From: Actinacidiphila acidipaludis
Lineage (GTDB): Bacteria > Actinomycetota > Actinomycetes > Streptomycetales > Streptomycetaceae
DNA: 64,000 nucleotides
Direction: 5' to 3'
Assembly: GCF_019890725.1 (NCBI RefSeq)
Contig: NZ_JAINZZ010000005.1
Location: 186,001-250,000 of the forward strand
Every line of letters begins with the position of its first letter. Within the stretch, counting starts at the first letter, position 1. A model generated the notes under the pieces. It made no database searches. It saw nothing but the letters and a program-made list of their open reading frames with translations, and was not told the DNA's origin. The position numbers and the translations under genes are program-made. Positions 25,334-33,930 of this stretch are shown piece by piece.

Positions 25334-26613
25334 ATGCACAATGTGGCCCCAGCCCTGAAGCAGGTTCGTCGGGGCAGAATGCTCCGGCTGGCCTTCGTGT
25401 CCGCGGTGTTCTCCCTGGCGGCCGCGTTCGCCGCGGTGGGCTCGACCATCCCCCTGTTCAACGTCTACCGGGCCGAGGACGGGTTCACCAACGCGGGCAT
25501 CTCGATGACCGTCGTCGCCTACTCCGCCGCCACCATCGGCACGCTGGTGGTGCTGGGACGGCTGTCCAGCCATGTGGGCCGGCGGCCCACGGCGCTCGCC
25601 AGCCTCGGCCTGCTCGTGCTGGGCTGCCTGGTGCTGTTGCACGTGCACCACATCGGCGTCCTGATCGCCGGCCGGCTCCTGATGGGCCTGGGCGCCGGCC
25701 TGGCCAGCAGCAGCCTCACCGCCTACATCGTCGACGCCGCACCCACCAGGCCCGCCTGGCTGGCCTCCGTCGCGTCCAGCCAGACCGTCATGCTGGGCCT
25801 GGCCATGGGCGCCGTCGCCTCCGGCGCCCTGGTCCAGTTCGCACCCTGGCCGCGCGACCTCATCTACCTCGTGGCCGTCGGCCCGCTCCTGCTGTCCGCC
25901 GGCCTCATCACCATCAGCCCGGAAACGGTGACCCCGACACCCGGCGCCTGGCGATCGCTGAGACCCACGATCCACGTACCGGTCCGGGTCAGGCATCTGC
26001 TCGGCGTCACGGCCGCGGTGCTCCTGCCCACCTGGGCCACCGGGGCGTTCTACCAGGCCTTCGTGCCCGCACTGGTCGAGGATCAGTCCGCACCCACAGC
26101 TCACTCGTCCTGGGGCTGGTGTTCGCCGCCTACATGGCCCCCAGCGCGCTGGGCGCTCCCCTCGGCGGCCGGTTCACGCCGGCACGAGCTCAACGCATCG
26201 GCATGGCGGCCTTCCTCGCCGGATGGATCGGCATCATCACGGCGATCGCCACCGGCGCGCTGCCGGTGTTCATCGCCGCGACTCTCGTCGCGGGAGCCGG
26301 GCAGGGCATCGCCATCAGTGCCGCCACCCGCGGCATGCTGTACGGCAGCGGCCGGGCCGACCGGGCACCGATCTTCGCCGTGGTGTACCTCCTCAGCTAC
26401 AGCGGCGCGACCATTCCCAGCCTCATCTCCGGCCGGCTCTCCACCACCTTCTCGGTACCGAAGATCGCCGCCGGGTACGGCGCACTGGCCCTCGTCGCCA
26501 CCCTCTTCACCGTCATCGCGGCACGCGACCCGGGCACCGACACGACCACCCCGACGAGTGACACGGAAGGGCCCACCGCTCGGAAAACGACCATCGGCGC
26601 CACAGAGGAGTGA
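25334..26613 (+). pseudogene. MFS drug exporter disrupted by a frameshift
   Basis: The gene starts at ATG 25334 (GAGAGAAGGA site). In frame 1 it encodes about 255 residues of a 12-helix MFS transporter, including a GRLSSHVGRRPTALA motif A loop and membrane helices up to FYQAFVPALVEDQSAPTA. The remaining helices (AAYMAPSALGAPLGGRFTPA to the stop at 26613) are in a different frame. The switch lies at about 26090-26118; beyond it the first frame gives Arg/Pro/Ser-rich nonsense to 26686. A single-base indel explains this. It is either a true pseudogene or a sequencing error; both halves otherwise look intact. The family suggests proton-driven efflux of small molecules. Confidence 0.8.
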
Positions 26614-26696
26614 ACGGTGGGGCGACCGGCCGCCGTACCGATGGCGCATCCGGGCCTGCACCGCCACATCAGCGCCGAACCGATGAAAGGACGATC

Positions 26697-27620
26697 ATGA
26701 AGGCATGCGGAGTTCACGGAGTGGGCGCGGACGTCACCCTGCTGCACCTGCCGGAGCCGCCGGCTCCTGAGGCCGGCCAGCTTCTGCTCGAGGTGGACGC
26801 CGCCGGCGTCGGCCCGTGGGACCGGCTGCTGAACGGCACCGGCTGGGACGTAGGACTGCGGACGCCGGCCGCGCTCGGCGTGGAGGGAGCAGGCCGGGTG
26901 GCGGCGGTCGGTCCGGGCGTCGAGGGCTTTTCCGTCGGTGACCGGGTGCTCGCGCACGAGGCCCCGCTGCCGGGCGGCAGCGGCTTCTGGGCCGAGCGGG
27001 TGCTGATCACGGCGGCCAGTGCCGCACCCTGCCCGCCGGAGCTGGATGCCGCGCGGGCGGCGGCATTGCCGGTTGCCGGGCTCACGGCCTACCAGGCGCT
27101 GGAAGAGCTGGCGCTGACCGGCGGACAGCGCCTCCTGATCACCAACGGAGGAGGAGCCACCGGCGCGCTGGCGTTGCAGATCGCTGCCGCGCGCGGCATC
27201 GAGGTGACGGTCACGGCGTCCGCGGCAGCCGCCGAGCGGTTGTCGGCGCTGGGCGCGGCCGAGGTCGTCGACTACCGCAGTCCGGGGTGGGCGGACCGGG
27301 TTCCCGGTGGGTTCCACGGCGCGCTCGTCGCCGCTGCCGGCACGGCACACGAGGCCATGTCCCTGCTGCGCGACGACGGGCGATTGATCTCGCTCACCTC
27401 GGACGCACCCGCGGGCGACCGCGGCATCACCAGCAAGGACCTCTACGTCAGCCCGGATGCCGCGCAGCTGGCCCACCTGGCCCAGATGGTCGCCGCGGGG
27501 AAGCTGCGGCAGAACGTGAAGGTGCTTCCGTCGAGCGAGGGGCCGGCGGCCTTCGCCTCGGTTGCCGCCGGGCAGGCCGGCGGAAGCAAGGTCGTACTGA
27601 CCTGGACGCGGCCCGAATGA
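26697..27620 (+). CDS. Quinone oxidoreductase-like dehydrogenase (MDR family)
   Basis: A 307-residue NADP-dependent medium-chain reductase. GVEGAGRVAAVGPGVEGFSV and GDRVLAH are the GroES-domain landmarks, and LLITNGGGATGALALQIAA is the cofactor-binding glycine motif, with GGG replacing the usual HGA. VVDYRSPGWADRV and LISLTSD follow. No zinc-ligand Cys cluster is present. ATG 26697 has a GAAAGGA site. It is more distant from the two paralogous dehydrogenases (23593 and 30585) than they are from each other. It lies 83 bases after the broken exporter, probably in the same operon with the MmcQ-like gene. Confidence 0.85.
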   Translation: MKACGVHGVGADVTLLHLPEPPAPEAGQLLLEVDAAGVGPWDRLLNGTGWDVGLRTPAALGVEGAGRVAAVGPGVEGFSVGDRVLAHEAPLPGGSGFWAERVLITAASAAPCPPELDAARAAALPVAGLTAYQALEELALTGGQRLLITNGGGATGALALQIAAARGIEVTVTASAAAAERLSALGAAEVVDYRSPGWADRVPGGFHGALVAAAGTAHEAMSLLRDDGRLISLTSDAPAGDRGITSKDLYVSPDAAQLAHLAQMVAAGKLRQNVKVLPSSEGPAAFASVAAGQAGGSKVVLTWTRPE

Positions 27621-27705
27621 GGCACCACCCGCGCCTGACCGGCGTGTCACCAAGTCCACCCCATCAGTGCACAACGCACCCGGATCGACAGAGGAGTTGA
27701 TCACC

Positions 27706-28089
27706 ATGAACGGACAGGAACTGCAGAAGATCGCCGGCGACCGCGCCGCGGAACTGCCGGGCGCCGAAGTGGAGCATCGTGTCGGCCCCGACTGGGAGGT
27801 CTACAAGGTGCGCGGCAAGGTGTTCATGCTCATGACCAGCATGCCGGGACATCCCGTCGTGATCCTCAAAGCCGATCCGGACGACGCCGCGGCGCTACGT
27901 GAGCAGCACGCACACATCACCGCCGGGTACCACATGGACAAGAGGCACTGGATCACAGTGGCAGGCGGCGGCACCGCCGACGAGACGCTGGTGAAGGAGC
28001 TCGTGATCGACTCCTACCGTCTCGTGGTCGGCGGTCTGCCCAAGTCCCAGCAGCCCGTAAATCCGCACACCTACGACCGCCGCGCCTGA
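27706..28089 (+). CDS. MmcQ/YjbR family protein
   Basis: A 127-residue single-domain protein of the MmcQ/YjbR fold. WEVYKVRGKVFMLMT (with the family's xxKVF core), VVILKADPDDAAALREQH, the HMDKRHWITV segment and a final DSYRLVV helix match it closely. The fold was described as having a double-wing DNA-binding-like shape, but a function is not established for most members. The start is ATG 27706 with an AGAGGAG site; an upstream in-frame start at 27667 lacks one. It is the last gene of the plus-strand run starting at about 25014 and ends 3 bases from the end of the convergent tetR gene. Confidence 0.85.
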   Translation: MNGQELQKIAGDRAAELPGAEVEHRVGPDWEVYKVRGKVFMLMTSMPGHPVVILKADPDDAAALREQHAHITAGYHMDKRHWITVAGGGTADETLVKELVIDSYRLVVGGLPKSQQPVNPHTYDRRA

Positions 28090-28092
28090 CCT

Positions 28093-28722
28093 TCAGCTCG
28101 AGGAGAGGCTCTCGATATGCGCCAGGGCCATGTCGATGGACGTTGCCATCGGTGCGACATCGCGCGCCGTCTGGGCCAGCATGTACCCGCCCTGGAGGGC
28201 GCCCATGAGCCCGGTCGCGAGCTGGTCGACCGACGCCTCCGGCGGAAGCGCGCCGCTGTCCTGAAGCCTGCGCAACACGCCCACCAGGAGGCCCTGCCAC
28301 TCGGCGAAGAGTTCGGACAGGGCTCGGCGGGCGATCTCGTCGTGATCGGAGACCTCGGAGGCCAGCGAGCCGAGCGCACAGCCGTAGGCACCGTGCCGCA
28401 GGGCGTTGTTCTGCACCAACGCGTCCCGCCAGCGTCGCAGCCCGGCCATCGTCGAGACATGGCCGAGAGCATCCCGCTCACGCTGGATGACGTGCGCTCC
28501 GAAATGCTCGACGACGGCCCGTACGAGCGCGTCCTTGCCCGCGAAGTGGTGGTACAACTGCGACTTGCTCACACCGCTCGCCGCGATGACGTCGTCGAGC
28601 GTGGTGGACCCGACTCCCTTGACGTACATCAGCTCGGCCGCCGCGGTGACGATCCTTGCCCGCGTCTTCGCGCCGCGCGTCGTCAGGCGCCTGCCGTTGG
28701 GCGATTCAGTGGTCGTCATCAC
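28093..28722 (-). CDS. TetR/AcrR family transcriptional repressor; candidate controller of the TGGAC-N6-GTCCA regulon
   Basis: A 209-residue regulator. The N-terminal helix-turn-helix is complete: TRARIVTAAAELMYVKGVGS, TTLDDVIAASGVSKSQLYHH, FAGKDALVRAVV. The C-terminal part (YGCALGSLASEVSDHDEIAR and MGALQGGYMLAQTARD) matches the ligand-binding domain of TetR regulators often found beside reductases and dehydrogenases. It sits in the middle of a 9-kb region holding six similar palindromes, one of them (28950-28965) in its own upstream region. Autoregulation and control of the neighbouring detoxification genes is a strong inference. The inducer is unknown, but electrophiles such as quinones or aldehydes fit the gene set. 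Confidence 0.85.
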   Translation of the reverse strand: MMTTTESPNGRRLTTRGAKTRARIVTAAAELMYVKGVGSTTLDDVIAASGVSKSQLYHHFAGKDALVRAVVEHFGAHVIQRERDALGHVSTMAGLRRWRDALVQNNALRHGAYGCALGSLASEVSDHDEIARRALSELFAEWQGLLVGVLRRLQDSGALPPEASVDQLATGLMGALQGGYMLAQTARDVAPMATSIDMALAHIESLSSS

Positions 28723-29127
28723 GAGTCCAAGCGTTTCTTGTCGGGGTGCTTGTTCCTGTCTCTGCGAGGTGAAGCGCTGTGAGGATCAGCACTGCAGCCT
28801 TCCGCGGCTCGGCCTCCCGAGCCTGCGCGGAAGCATACGGCGCTCGGGTGGTCGTGGGCTCATCCGCCATGCGGCGGCACCGATCGAGAGCCGCGCCCCG
28901 TTGACGACTCCAGCCAGTTGCCACCTTCCTCGCATGTTATCACATGACTTGGACTACATAGTCCATTTCGTGAGCTTCACACCCAGGCTGCCGGTGATCC
29001 CCTCTCCGTTGAGCAACCGGCCCGCCCACTGAACCCTTCCCGCCGGCGGCGTCTGCGCATGCGCGCCCCCGCGCCCGCCGCGCCCGCGTCGACGACAGCG
29101 AGCGGGACCGGGCCCACCGGCAGACGC
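28723..29127. other. Intergenic region upstream of tetR
   Basis: About 400 bases without a convincing gene. They include the palindrome at 28950-28965 and an AT-richer patch around it (GCATGTTATCACATGA), consistent with the tetR promoter. The distance to the tetR start (228 bases) implies a long 5' leader or an intervening unseen short gene. Confidence 0.45.
28950..28965. promoter_or_regulatory. TGGAC-N6-GTCCA palindrome, site 3 (tetR upstream region)
   Basis: TGGACTACATAGTCCA is a fully symmetric 16-mer, the best-conserved copy of the shared motif. It lies in the upstream region of the tetR gene and would allow autorepression. Confidence 0.7.
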
Positions 29128-30153
29128 CTACCTCTGCAGGAAGGACTGCAGCAGTTCCGTCACTTCCTGCGGCTTCTCCTCCGTCACGAAGTGCCCCGAA
29201 TCCTTCAGGATCCGTCCTTGGACGTTCTCCGCGTAGTCCCGCCACTGGCTTTCGACCATTTCACCGAAGGCACCATCGGCGCCGATCGCGAGGATGGGCA
29301 TCCTCAGTTTTCCCCGCGCCCGGAATTCCTTGTTCTGTTGAATGTTCGCGCGAAGCCCGCGATATACGTTCATCCAAGCAGTCGTGCGGCCGGGCTCCTT
29401 CAGGTAGTGCGCGTAGAATTCATAGTCCGACGCCGTGAACGGCGACTTGTTCCCTGCCAGGTACGAGGCCATCATTTCCTGGATGAAGACACGCTCGTGA
29501 CCGGCGATGAGATGTTCGGCCAGGGGCAACTGGAACATGCCGAAGTGCCACGCCGCCGGCCTGCCCGGGTCAGCGTTGAGAACGGGGAAGCAGTAGATGG
29601 ACTCATTGGGGAGAGGGGCTTCCATCACGGCCATGCGCCGCACCTCTGACGGCCACTGCGCCGCGTAGTCATAGGCGACCCACATGCCGACGTCGTGGGC
29701 GACTATCTGGACGCCCTCGTTGAGCCCCAGCTGCTTCAGCAGCTCATGCACGTCCTCCGCCAACTGTGCCGCCTGGTAACCGCCCTCGGTGACCTGGGAG
29801 TTGCCGGTGCCACGCAGGTCGACGGCGATCACCGTGTGATCCCTGGAGAGCGGTCCCATCTGCCTCCGCCACTCGGCCCAGCAGTGGGGGAACCCGTGGA
29901 TCAGCACCACAGGTGATCCTGAGCCACCCCGCAGGTAGTGCATGCGGAAGCCATTCACCTCCGCATACTCGGAGTGAAATCCATCGGGCGGCTGCGCCTG
30001 CGGGTAATGCGACGGCGCAGGGGCCGCATCGGCGTCGGGATCGCTCCCTTCAGACCCTGATCGGGAGGCCGGAGCAGCCGAAACCGCAAGCCGGGTGGCC
30101 AAAGCCGCGATGAGAAGGAAGAGCTTGTTTCCCTTGCCTGTTCGGATGCTCAT
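29128..30153 (-). CDS. Exported alpha/beta hydrolase, epoxide hydrolase-like
   Basis: A 341-residue protein. MSIRTGKGNKLFLLIAALAT and RLAVSAA form a probable signal peptide; a low-complexity Ser/Asp/Ala/Pro stretch (30-55) links it to the hydrolase domain. VVLIHGFPHCW (82-92) is the HGxP oxyanion loop, and AVDLRGTGNS follows. The nucleophile elbow is VAHDVGMWV with Asp154, the acidic nucleophile of epoxide hydrolases and haloalkane dehalogenases. The catalytic His is in DSGHFVTEEKP near the C-terminus. ATG 30153 has an AGGGGAA site, while an upstream start at 30222 lacks one. It would act on extracellular substrates. Confidence 0.8.
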   Translation of the reverse strand: MSIRTGKGNKLFLLIAALATRLAVSAAPASRSGSEGSDPDADAAPAPSHYPQAQPPDGFHSEYAEVNGFRMHYLRGGSGSPVVLIHGFPHCWAEWRRQMGPLSRDHTVIAVDLRGTGNSQVTEGGYQAAQLAEDVHELLKQLGLNEGVQIVAHDVGMWVAYDYAAQWPSEVRRMAVMEAPLPNESIYCFPVLNADPGRPAAWHFGMFQLPLAEHLIAGHERVFIQEMMASYLAGNKSPFTASDYEFYAHYLKEPGRTTAWMNVYRGLRANIQQNKEFRARGKLRMPILAIGADGAFGEMVESQWRDYAENVQGRILKDSGHFVTEEKPQEVTELLQSFLQR

Positions 30154-30584
30154 TATTCCCCTACCTGGAGTCGGTGTCTCGGTATGTGTCACCGGACCGT
30201 CGCGTACGGTGAAGCGACCCACTCGGTATTGATGGCAAGACTAGCCGCCCCTTTGGCGAGGTGTCCTGTTCAGCCTCTCAACAAATAGCGCGGCGAGCGC
30301 TGCCGACCTGCGACGACGAGACGTGCCCCGGGTGCGGTCCTGGGGTTTGCAGGGGTGGGTGGAGGGCGCGACAGTGGCAGTGTCGAAGGTGGGTGCGACC
30401 CTCTGCCCCACCGGGACGATGCCGTCTCGACCGGCCGACCGTCGAATGCGCCCGGAGGTGATCCAGCGCCCCTCGCGTGCGTTCACGCCCGCCAAGAACT
30501 GGGGGCAGAGTTAGGCTGGACGAAATCGTCCAATTATCGTCGAGTCACGCCGCACAGACGAAGGCTCGGTGCAGGAGGTACCTG
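30154..30584. other. Divergent intergenic region with dehydrogenase promoter
   Basis: These 431 bases separate the exported hydrolase from dehydrogenase copy 2. No ORF with coding character is visible. The palindrome at 30517-30532 lies at its right end, close to the downstream start, where it would overlap or adjoin the promoter. Confidence 0.45.
30517..30532. promoter_or_regulatory. TGGAC-N6-GTCCA palindrome, site 4
   Basis: TGGACGAAATCGTCCA differs from site 1 by a single base in the spacer and lies 52 bases before the start of dehydrogenase copy 2. The paralogous genes thus share both coding sequence and operator. Confidence 0.75.
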
Positions 30585-31529
30585 ATGAAGGCGATCGTGG
30601 TGACGGACCGGGACGCCGGAACGGCAGGGATGACGCTCACGGAGCTCCCGGGTCCGGACACGGCGTGGCTCGCCAGTCTCGACGGCGCGAACTACGGCGA
30701 TGTCGTCGTGGATGTTCACGCGTCGGGTTTCACCGGGAACGAGCTGGAGTGGCCCTCGACCTGGGTGGACCGCCTCGGCCGTGACCGGACGCCGTCGATC
30801 CCCGGTCATGAGCTGGCGGGAGTGGTCAGCGCTCTCAGCTACGGAACTGCGGGGCTGTCGGTGGGACAGCGGGTGTTCGGCCTCACCGACTGGACTCGTG
30901 ACGGCACTCTGGCCGAACACGTCGTCGTCGAGGCGCGGAACCTCGCACCGCTGCCGGGCGGCGTCGACTTCACGGTCGGCGCGGGCATCGCGATGACCGG
31001 CCTGACCGCGTGGCAGGGCCTGTTCGAGCACGGCCGTCTCGTGCCGGGCCAGAGCGTCCTGGTGCACGGCGCGGCCGGCGCGGTCGGTTCAGCGGTGGTC
31101 CAGCTCGCGCGTGAGCACGGTGCGTACGTCATCGGTACCGGACGCGCCGCCCACCGTTCGGCGGCGCTCGCATTCGGGGCGCAGGAGTTCGTGGACCTCG
31201 GTGACGACGCGCTGGAGGATGTCGGCGCGGTGGATCTGGTGTTCGACGTCTTCGGCGGTGACATCGGAAAGCGGTCCGCGGGTCTGGTCCGAGCCGGCGG
31301 AACCCTGGTCAGCGTCGCCGGCCCGCCCGAGGCGCGGCCGGCCGAGGGCCTGGCGGTCGACTTCGTCGTCGTGTCCGACCGCGCACAACTGGGTGAGATC
31401 GCCCGGCGGGTGGCGGACGGACGGCTGCGGACGCACATCGGCCAGGTCGCGACCCTCGACGACGCCGTCGCCGCCTTCAATCCGGCCGAACGGATCGACG
31501 GGAAGACCGTCATCCGCGTTCGCGGGTGA
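30585..31529 (+). CDS. NADP-dependent quinone oxidoreductase-like dehydrogenase (MDR family), copy 2
   Basis: A 314-residue paralogue of the gene at 23593: the proteins share long identical blocks such as LEWPSTWVDRLGRDRTPSIP and GQRVFGL plus DWTRDGTLA. It has the NADP-binding motif VLVHGAAGAVGSAV and VIGTGRA. It differs mainly by an insert near residue 25 (TAWLASLDGANYGDV) before the conserved VDVHASGF. ATG 30585 follows AGGAGGT. The TGGACG palindrome is directly upstream, so both copies are expected to respond to the same repressor. The role is probably reductive detoxification. Confidence 0.85.
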   Translation: MKAIVVTDRDAGTAGMTLTELPGPDTAWLASLDGANYGDVVVDVHASGFTGNELEWPSTWVDRLGRDRTPSIPGHELAGVVSALSYGTAGLSVGQRVFGLTDWTRDGTLAEHVVVEARNLAPLPGGVDFTVGAGIAMTGLTAWQGLFEHGRLVPGQSVLVHGAAGAVGSAVVQLAREHGAYVIGTGRAAHRSAALAFGAQEFVDLGDDALEDVGAVDLVFDVFGGDIGKRSAGLVRAGGTLVSVAGPPEARPAEGLAVDFVVVSDRAQLGEIARRVADGRLRTHIGQVATLDDAVAAFNPAERIDGKTVIRVRG

Positions 31530-31642
31530 AGAGACCCCGGGGTGACGCCCCAGCGTGAGGCGCGGCTCGATCCAGATCTGGCCGGACCCGAAGCTCGTCC
31601 GATGTGGCCGGGCCCCAAGCCCGTTCATGTGATGGTGGCTGG

Positions 31643-32464
31643 ATGAACGACGCAGTGAGGTTCGCGCCCGACCTGTACCAGGGGACCGCCGGTTACTACG
31701 ACCGGTTCCGGCTCCCCTATCCCGACGCGATGATCGACGATCTGCTCCGCCGCGCAGCACCGTCCGGGGAAGGACGCCTGCTCGACCTCGCTTGCGGCAC
31801 CGGCCAGCTCGCCTTCCCGCTCGGCGGCCGGTTCGCGGACGTCTGGGCCGTGGACGCCGAAGCCGACATGACCCGGGTGGTCCGCGCCAAGGCGATCGCC
31901 ACCGATGCCGGCCACGTCCGAACGGTGACCGTCACCGCCGAGGATCTGCAGGCCGAACCGGCCGGCTTCGAGCTGATCGTCATCGGCAACGCCTTCCACC
32001 GGCTCCGCCGCACCGTGGTCGCCGAGCGCACCCGCGCCTGGCTCAAGCCCGGCGGCTGCCTGGCCCTGTGCTGGTCGACCTCCCCGTGGGCAGGCCCCAG
32101 GGACTGGCAGCACGCACTCGCCGGCCTGCTCCGCACCTGGCAGGACGCCCTCGGCGTGGGCAGTCGCGTCCCGCCCGGCTGGGAGCAGCCACGCCGGCAG
32201 GACCCTGACCACGAGGTCCTGTCCCGCGCCGGGTTCGCGCCCGTCGAACGCCACGAGTTCGCTGCCGAGCACCGCTGGACGATTCCTGAACTCGCCGGCC
32301 ACATCCGGTCGACGTCATTCCTGTCGCCCTCGGCGCTCGGGGACCGCTCCGCCGAGTTCGACACCGCGCTCTCCGCCGAGCTCGCCCCCTACGCAGGCGA
32401 CGGCTCGCTTACCGACCCGGTCAGCTTCGCCTACGAACTGGCCCGCAGGCCCGGGCGGGCGTGA
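31643..32464 (+). CDS. Class I SAM-dependent methyltransferase
   Basis: A 273-residue protein that opens with a family-typical lead, LYQGTAGYYDRFRLPYPDAM, then motif I, LLDLACGTGQLAFPL, the acidic VWAVDAE, and motif II/III (LIVIGNAFHRL; LKPGGCLALCWSTSPWAG). ATG 31643 is chosen because the preceding 13 codons of the open frame look non-coding, but its ribosome binding site is weak. The substrate is unknown. It follows dehydrogenase copy 2 by about 110 bases and converges on the DNA glycosylase gene. Confidence 0.8.
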   Translation: MNDAVRFAPDLYQGTAGYYDRFRLPYPDAMIDDLLRRAAPSGEGRLLDLACGTGQLAFPLGGRFADVWAVDAEADMTRVVRAKAIATDAGHVRTVTVTAEDLQAEPAGFELIVIGNAFHRLRRTVVAERTRAWLKPGGCLALCWSTSPWAGPRDWQHALAGLLRTWQDALGVGSRVPPGWEQPRRQDPDHEVLSRAGFAPVERHEFAAEHRWTIPELAGHIRSTSFLSPSALGDRSAEFDTALSAELAPYAGDGSLTDPVSFAYELARRPGRA

Positions 32465-32512
32465 CGCTGGGCGCCGTGCGGAGCCACGCCGAGGCCCCGC
32501 TTGAGCGGAACG

Positions 32513-33427
32513 CTAGGCCAGGCGCGGGGCGCGGGGGGCGCGGTGGTTGCGTCGCGGTGCCAGGCGGGACGTGAGCTCGATGATGCGGATCACCCGGTAA
32601 CGGTGCGGTCGCCACGGCAGGTAGAACGACTCGATCTCCTCGTCGGCCAGCGGGCGGCCGAGCAGGGCCATGCCGGTCATACGGCCGAGGTGGAAGTCGC
32701 CGAGCGGAAGCGCGTCGGCATCGCCCAGGGCGCGGTGCCCGACCTGTGCGGCGGTCCACACACCGACGCCCGGCAGCGCGGACATCAGGTCATACGCACG
32801 GGCGGGGTCGACCGCGGCGCGATCGAGCTTGGCGGCATGCCGGGCCGCGGTGATGAGGGTCTTCGAACGGTGCAGGTCGACGCCGGCTCGTCGCCAGTCC
32901 CAGCTCGGGATCTTCGCCCACGCCGCGGGTGAGGGTGCGACCCGCATGGTCTCGGGCGCCGGACCTGGTGGCTGGGTGCCGTGAGCGCCTACCAGGCGGG
33001 TCCAGGCCGCCTGGGCATCCAGCCCGACCACGCGTTGTTCGAGAATCGCGGGGGCCAGGGCCTCGAAGAGTCGCCCGGTGCGCGGGACACGCAGGCCGGG
33101 CAGTCGGCGCCAGGCCCGTTCCAGAACAGGATGTCCCGGCCGGAAGTCCTCGGGACGGTCGTGCTCGCCGAGTTCGGTGCGGATGTTCGCGATGAGCTCG
33201 TCGGAGCCCGGCCCCCAGGCGTCGATGTCCAGATCGTCGAGGCCCTGTTGCCTAATCCGATAGGTGACCGGCCCAGTCGAGGTCAGGGCCGTCCGCCACA
33301 GGGTCCCGTCGGGTTCCTGGCGGTGGGTGGGATCACGGCGGCCGCGCTGAAGACTCTTGAGCGTCAGCGTCGCGTCCACGGGGAATCCGGGCTGCCAGTG
33401 CAGCGAGCGGTCCGGCGGCATGTCCAT
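32513..33427 (-). CDS. DNA-3-methyladenine glycosylase 2-like (HhH-GPD) DNA repair enzyme
   Basis: A 304-residue base-excision glycosylase of the AlkA type. The helix-hairpin-helix is LPGVGVWTA (219-227) and the catalytic Asp is Asp244 in LPLGDFHLGRM, the usual spacing from the HhH Gly residues. FEALAPAILEQRV (121-133) is the conserved helix preceding the domain. The N-terminal 100 residues form the beta-rich AlkA N-domain. ATG 33427 has an AGGGAGGGG site. It should excise alkylated purines. A TGGAC-N6-GTCCA site lies 77 bases upstream, linking alkylation repair to the local regulon. Confidence 0.85.
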   Translation of the reverse strand: MDMPPDRSLHWQPGFPVDATLTLKSLQRGRRDPTHRQEPDGTLWRTALTSTGPVTYRIRQQGLDDLDIDAWGPGSDELIANIRTELGEHDRPEDFRPGHPVLERAWRRLPGLRVPRTGRLFEALAPAILEQRVVGLDAQAAWTRLVGAHGTQPPGPAPETMRVAPSPAAWAKIPSWDWRRAGVDLHRSKTLITAARHAAKLDRAAVDPARAYDLMSALPGVGVWTAAQVGHRALGDADALPLGDFHLGRMTGMALLGRPLADEEIESFYLPWRPHRYRVIRIIELTSRLAPRRNHRAPRAPRLA

Positions 33428-33503
33428 GTGTCCCCTCCCTCGGGGGTTCAGGAGAAGGTCCGGCAAGCGGCCGGCGCAGGGAGCTCGCCGACCGCCAAAA
33501 AAC

Positions 33504-33519
33504 TGGACTACTTCGTCCA
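33504..33519. promoter_or_regulatory. TGGAC-N6-GTCCA palindrome, site 5
   Basis: TGGACTACTTCGTCCA lies in the promoter region of the AlkA-like gene (minus strand). It is a symmetric 5-base arm pair with six spacer bases, like the other copies. Confidence 0.65.
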
Positions 33520-33712
33520 TGCTAAACCTTCGCGAACATGACTGGTCCAGCCTACGCCCCGAAGGTGCGGATCTACCCGTTCAAGCAGGTCAACGCGCCA
33601 CCTCAATAGGCTTTGACCTGCAGGTTTGCCAACCGCAACGAACCACCGACGCCCTGCGGGGTCCAGCCCGGTGGAGGCGGGGTACCCAGCGGACTCTTGG
33701 GGTGGCAAGTTT

Positions 33713-33728
33713 TGGACTGTATAGTCTC
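33713..33728 (+). promoter_or_regulatory. Degenerate sixth palindrome overlapping a promoter-like sequence
   Basis: TGGACTGTATAGTCTC keeps the left arm and GTC of the right arm. Within it, TATAGT is a good -10 hexamer, and TTGGGG lies 17 bases upstream as a -35. The site would therefore cover the promoter of the carboxymuconolactone decarboxylase-like operon, about 200 bases before its first start codon. The intervening leader shows no gene. Confidence 0.5.
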
Positions 33729-33930
33729 ATTGCAGCATCCGGTTGCGGAGCGATCCGAGGCTCGGCGCCGACGGAGTCCCCGTCCGGATGCGAGCCACCA
33801 GGCCCGGAAAAATCCAGGCCGACGTGCGAACCACGCCCAGCGCGACAAGGCCTGTGGAGGGCCTCCCGAGCGCCAAGGGCCCGGCCTGGGCCCGACAACC
33901 GGCCACTCCCCCACCGGAGGTTGATCCGCC

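Noticed and set aside
33521..33930. Small gene in the leader of the CMD-like operon
   Set aside because: Open frames on both strands there are Arg/Pro-rich, lack ribosome binding sites and overlap the promoter and palindrome sites.
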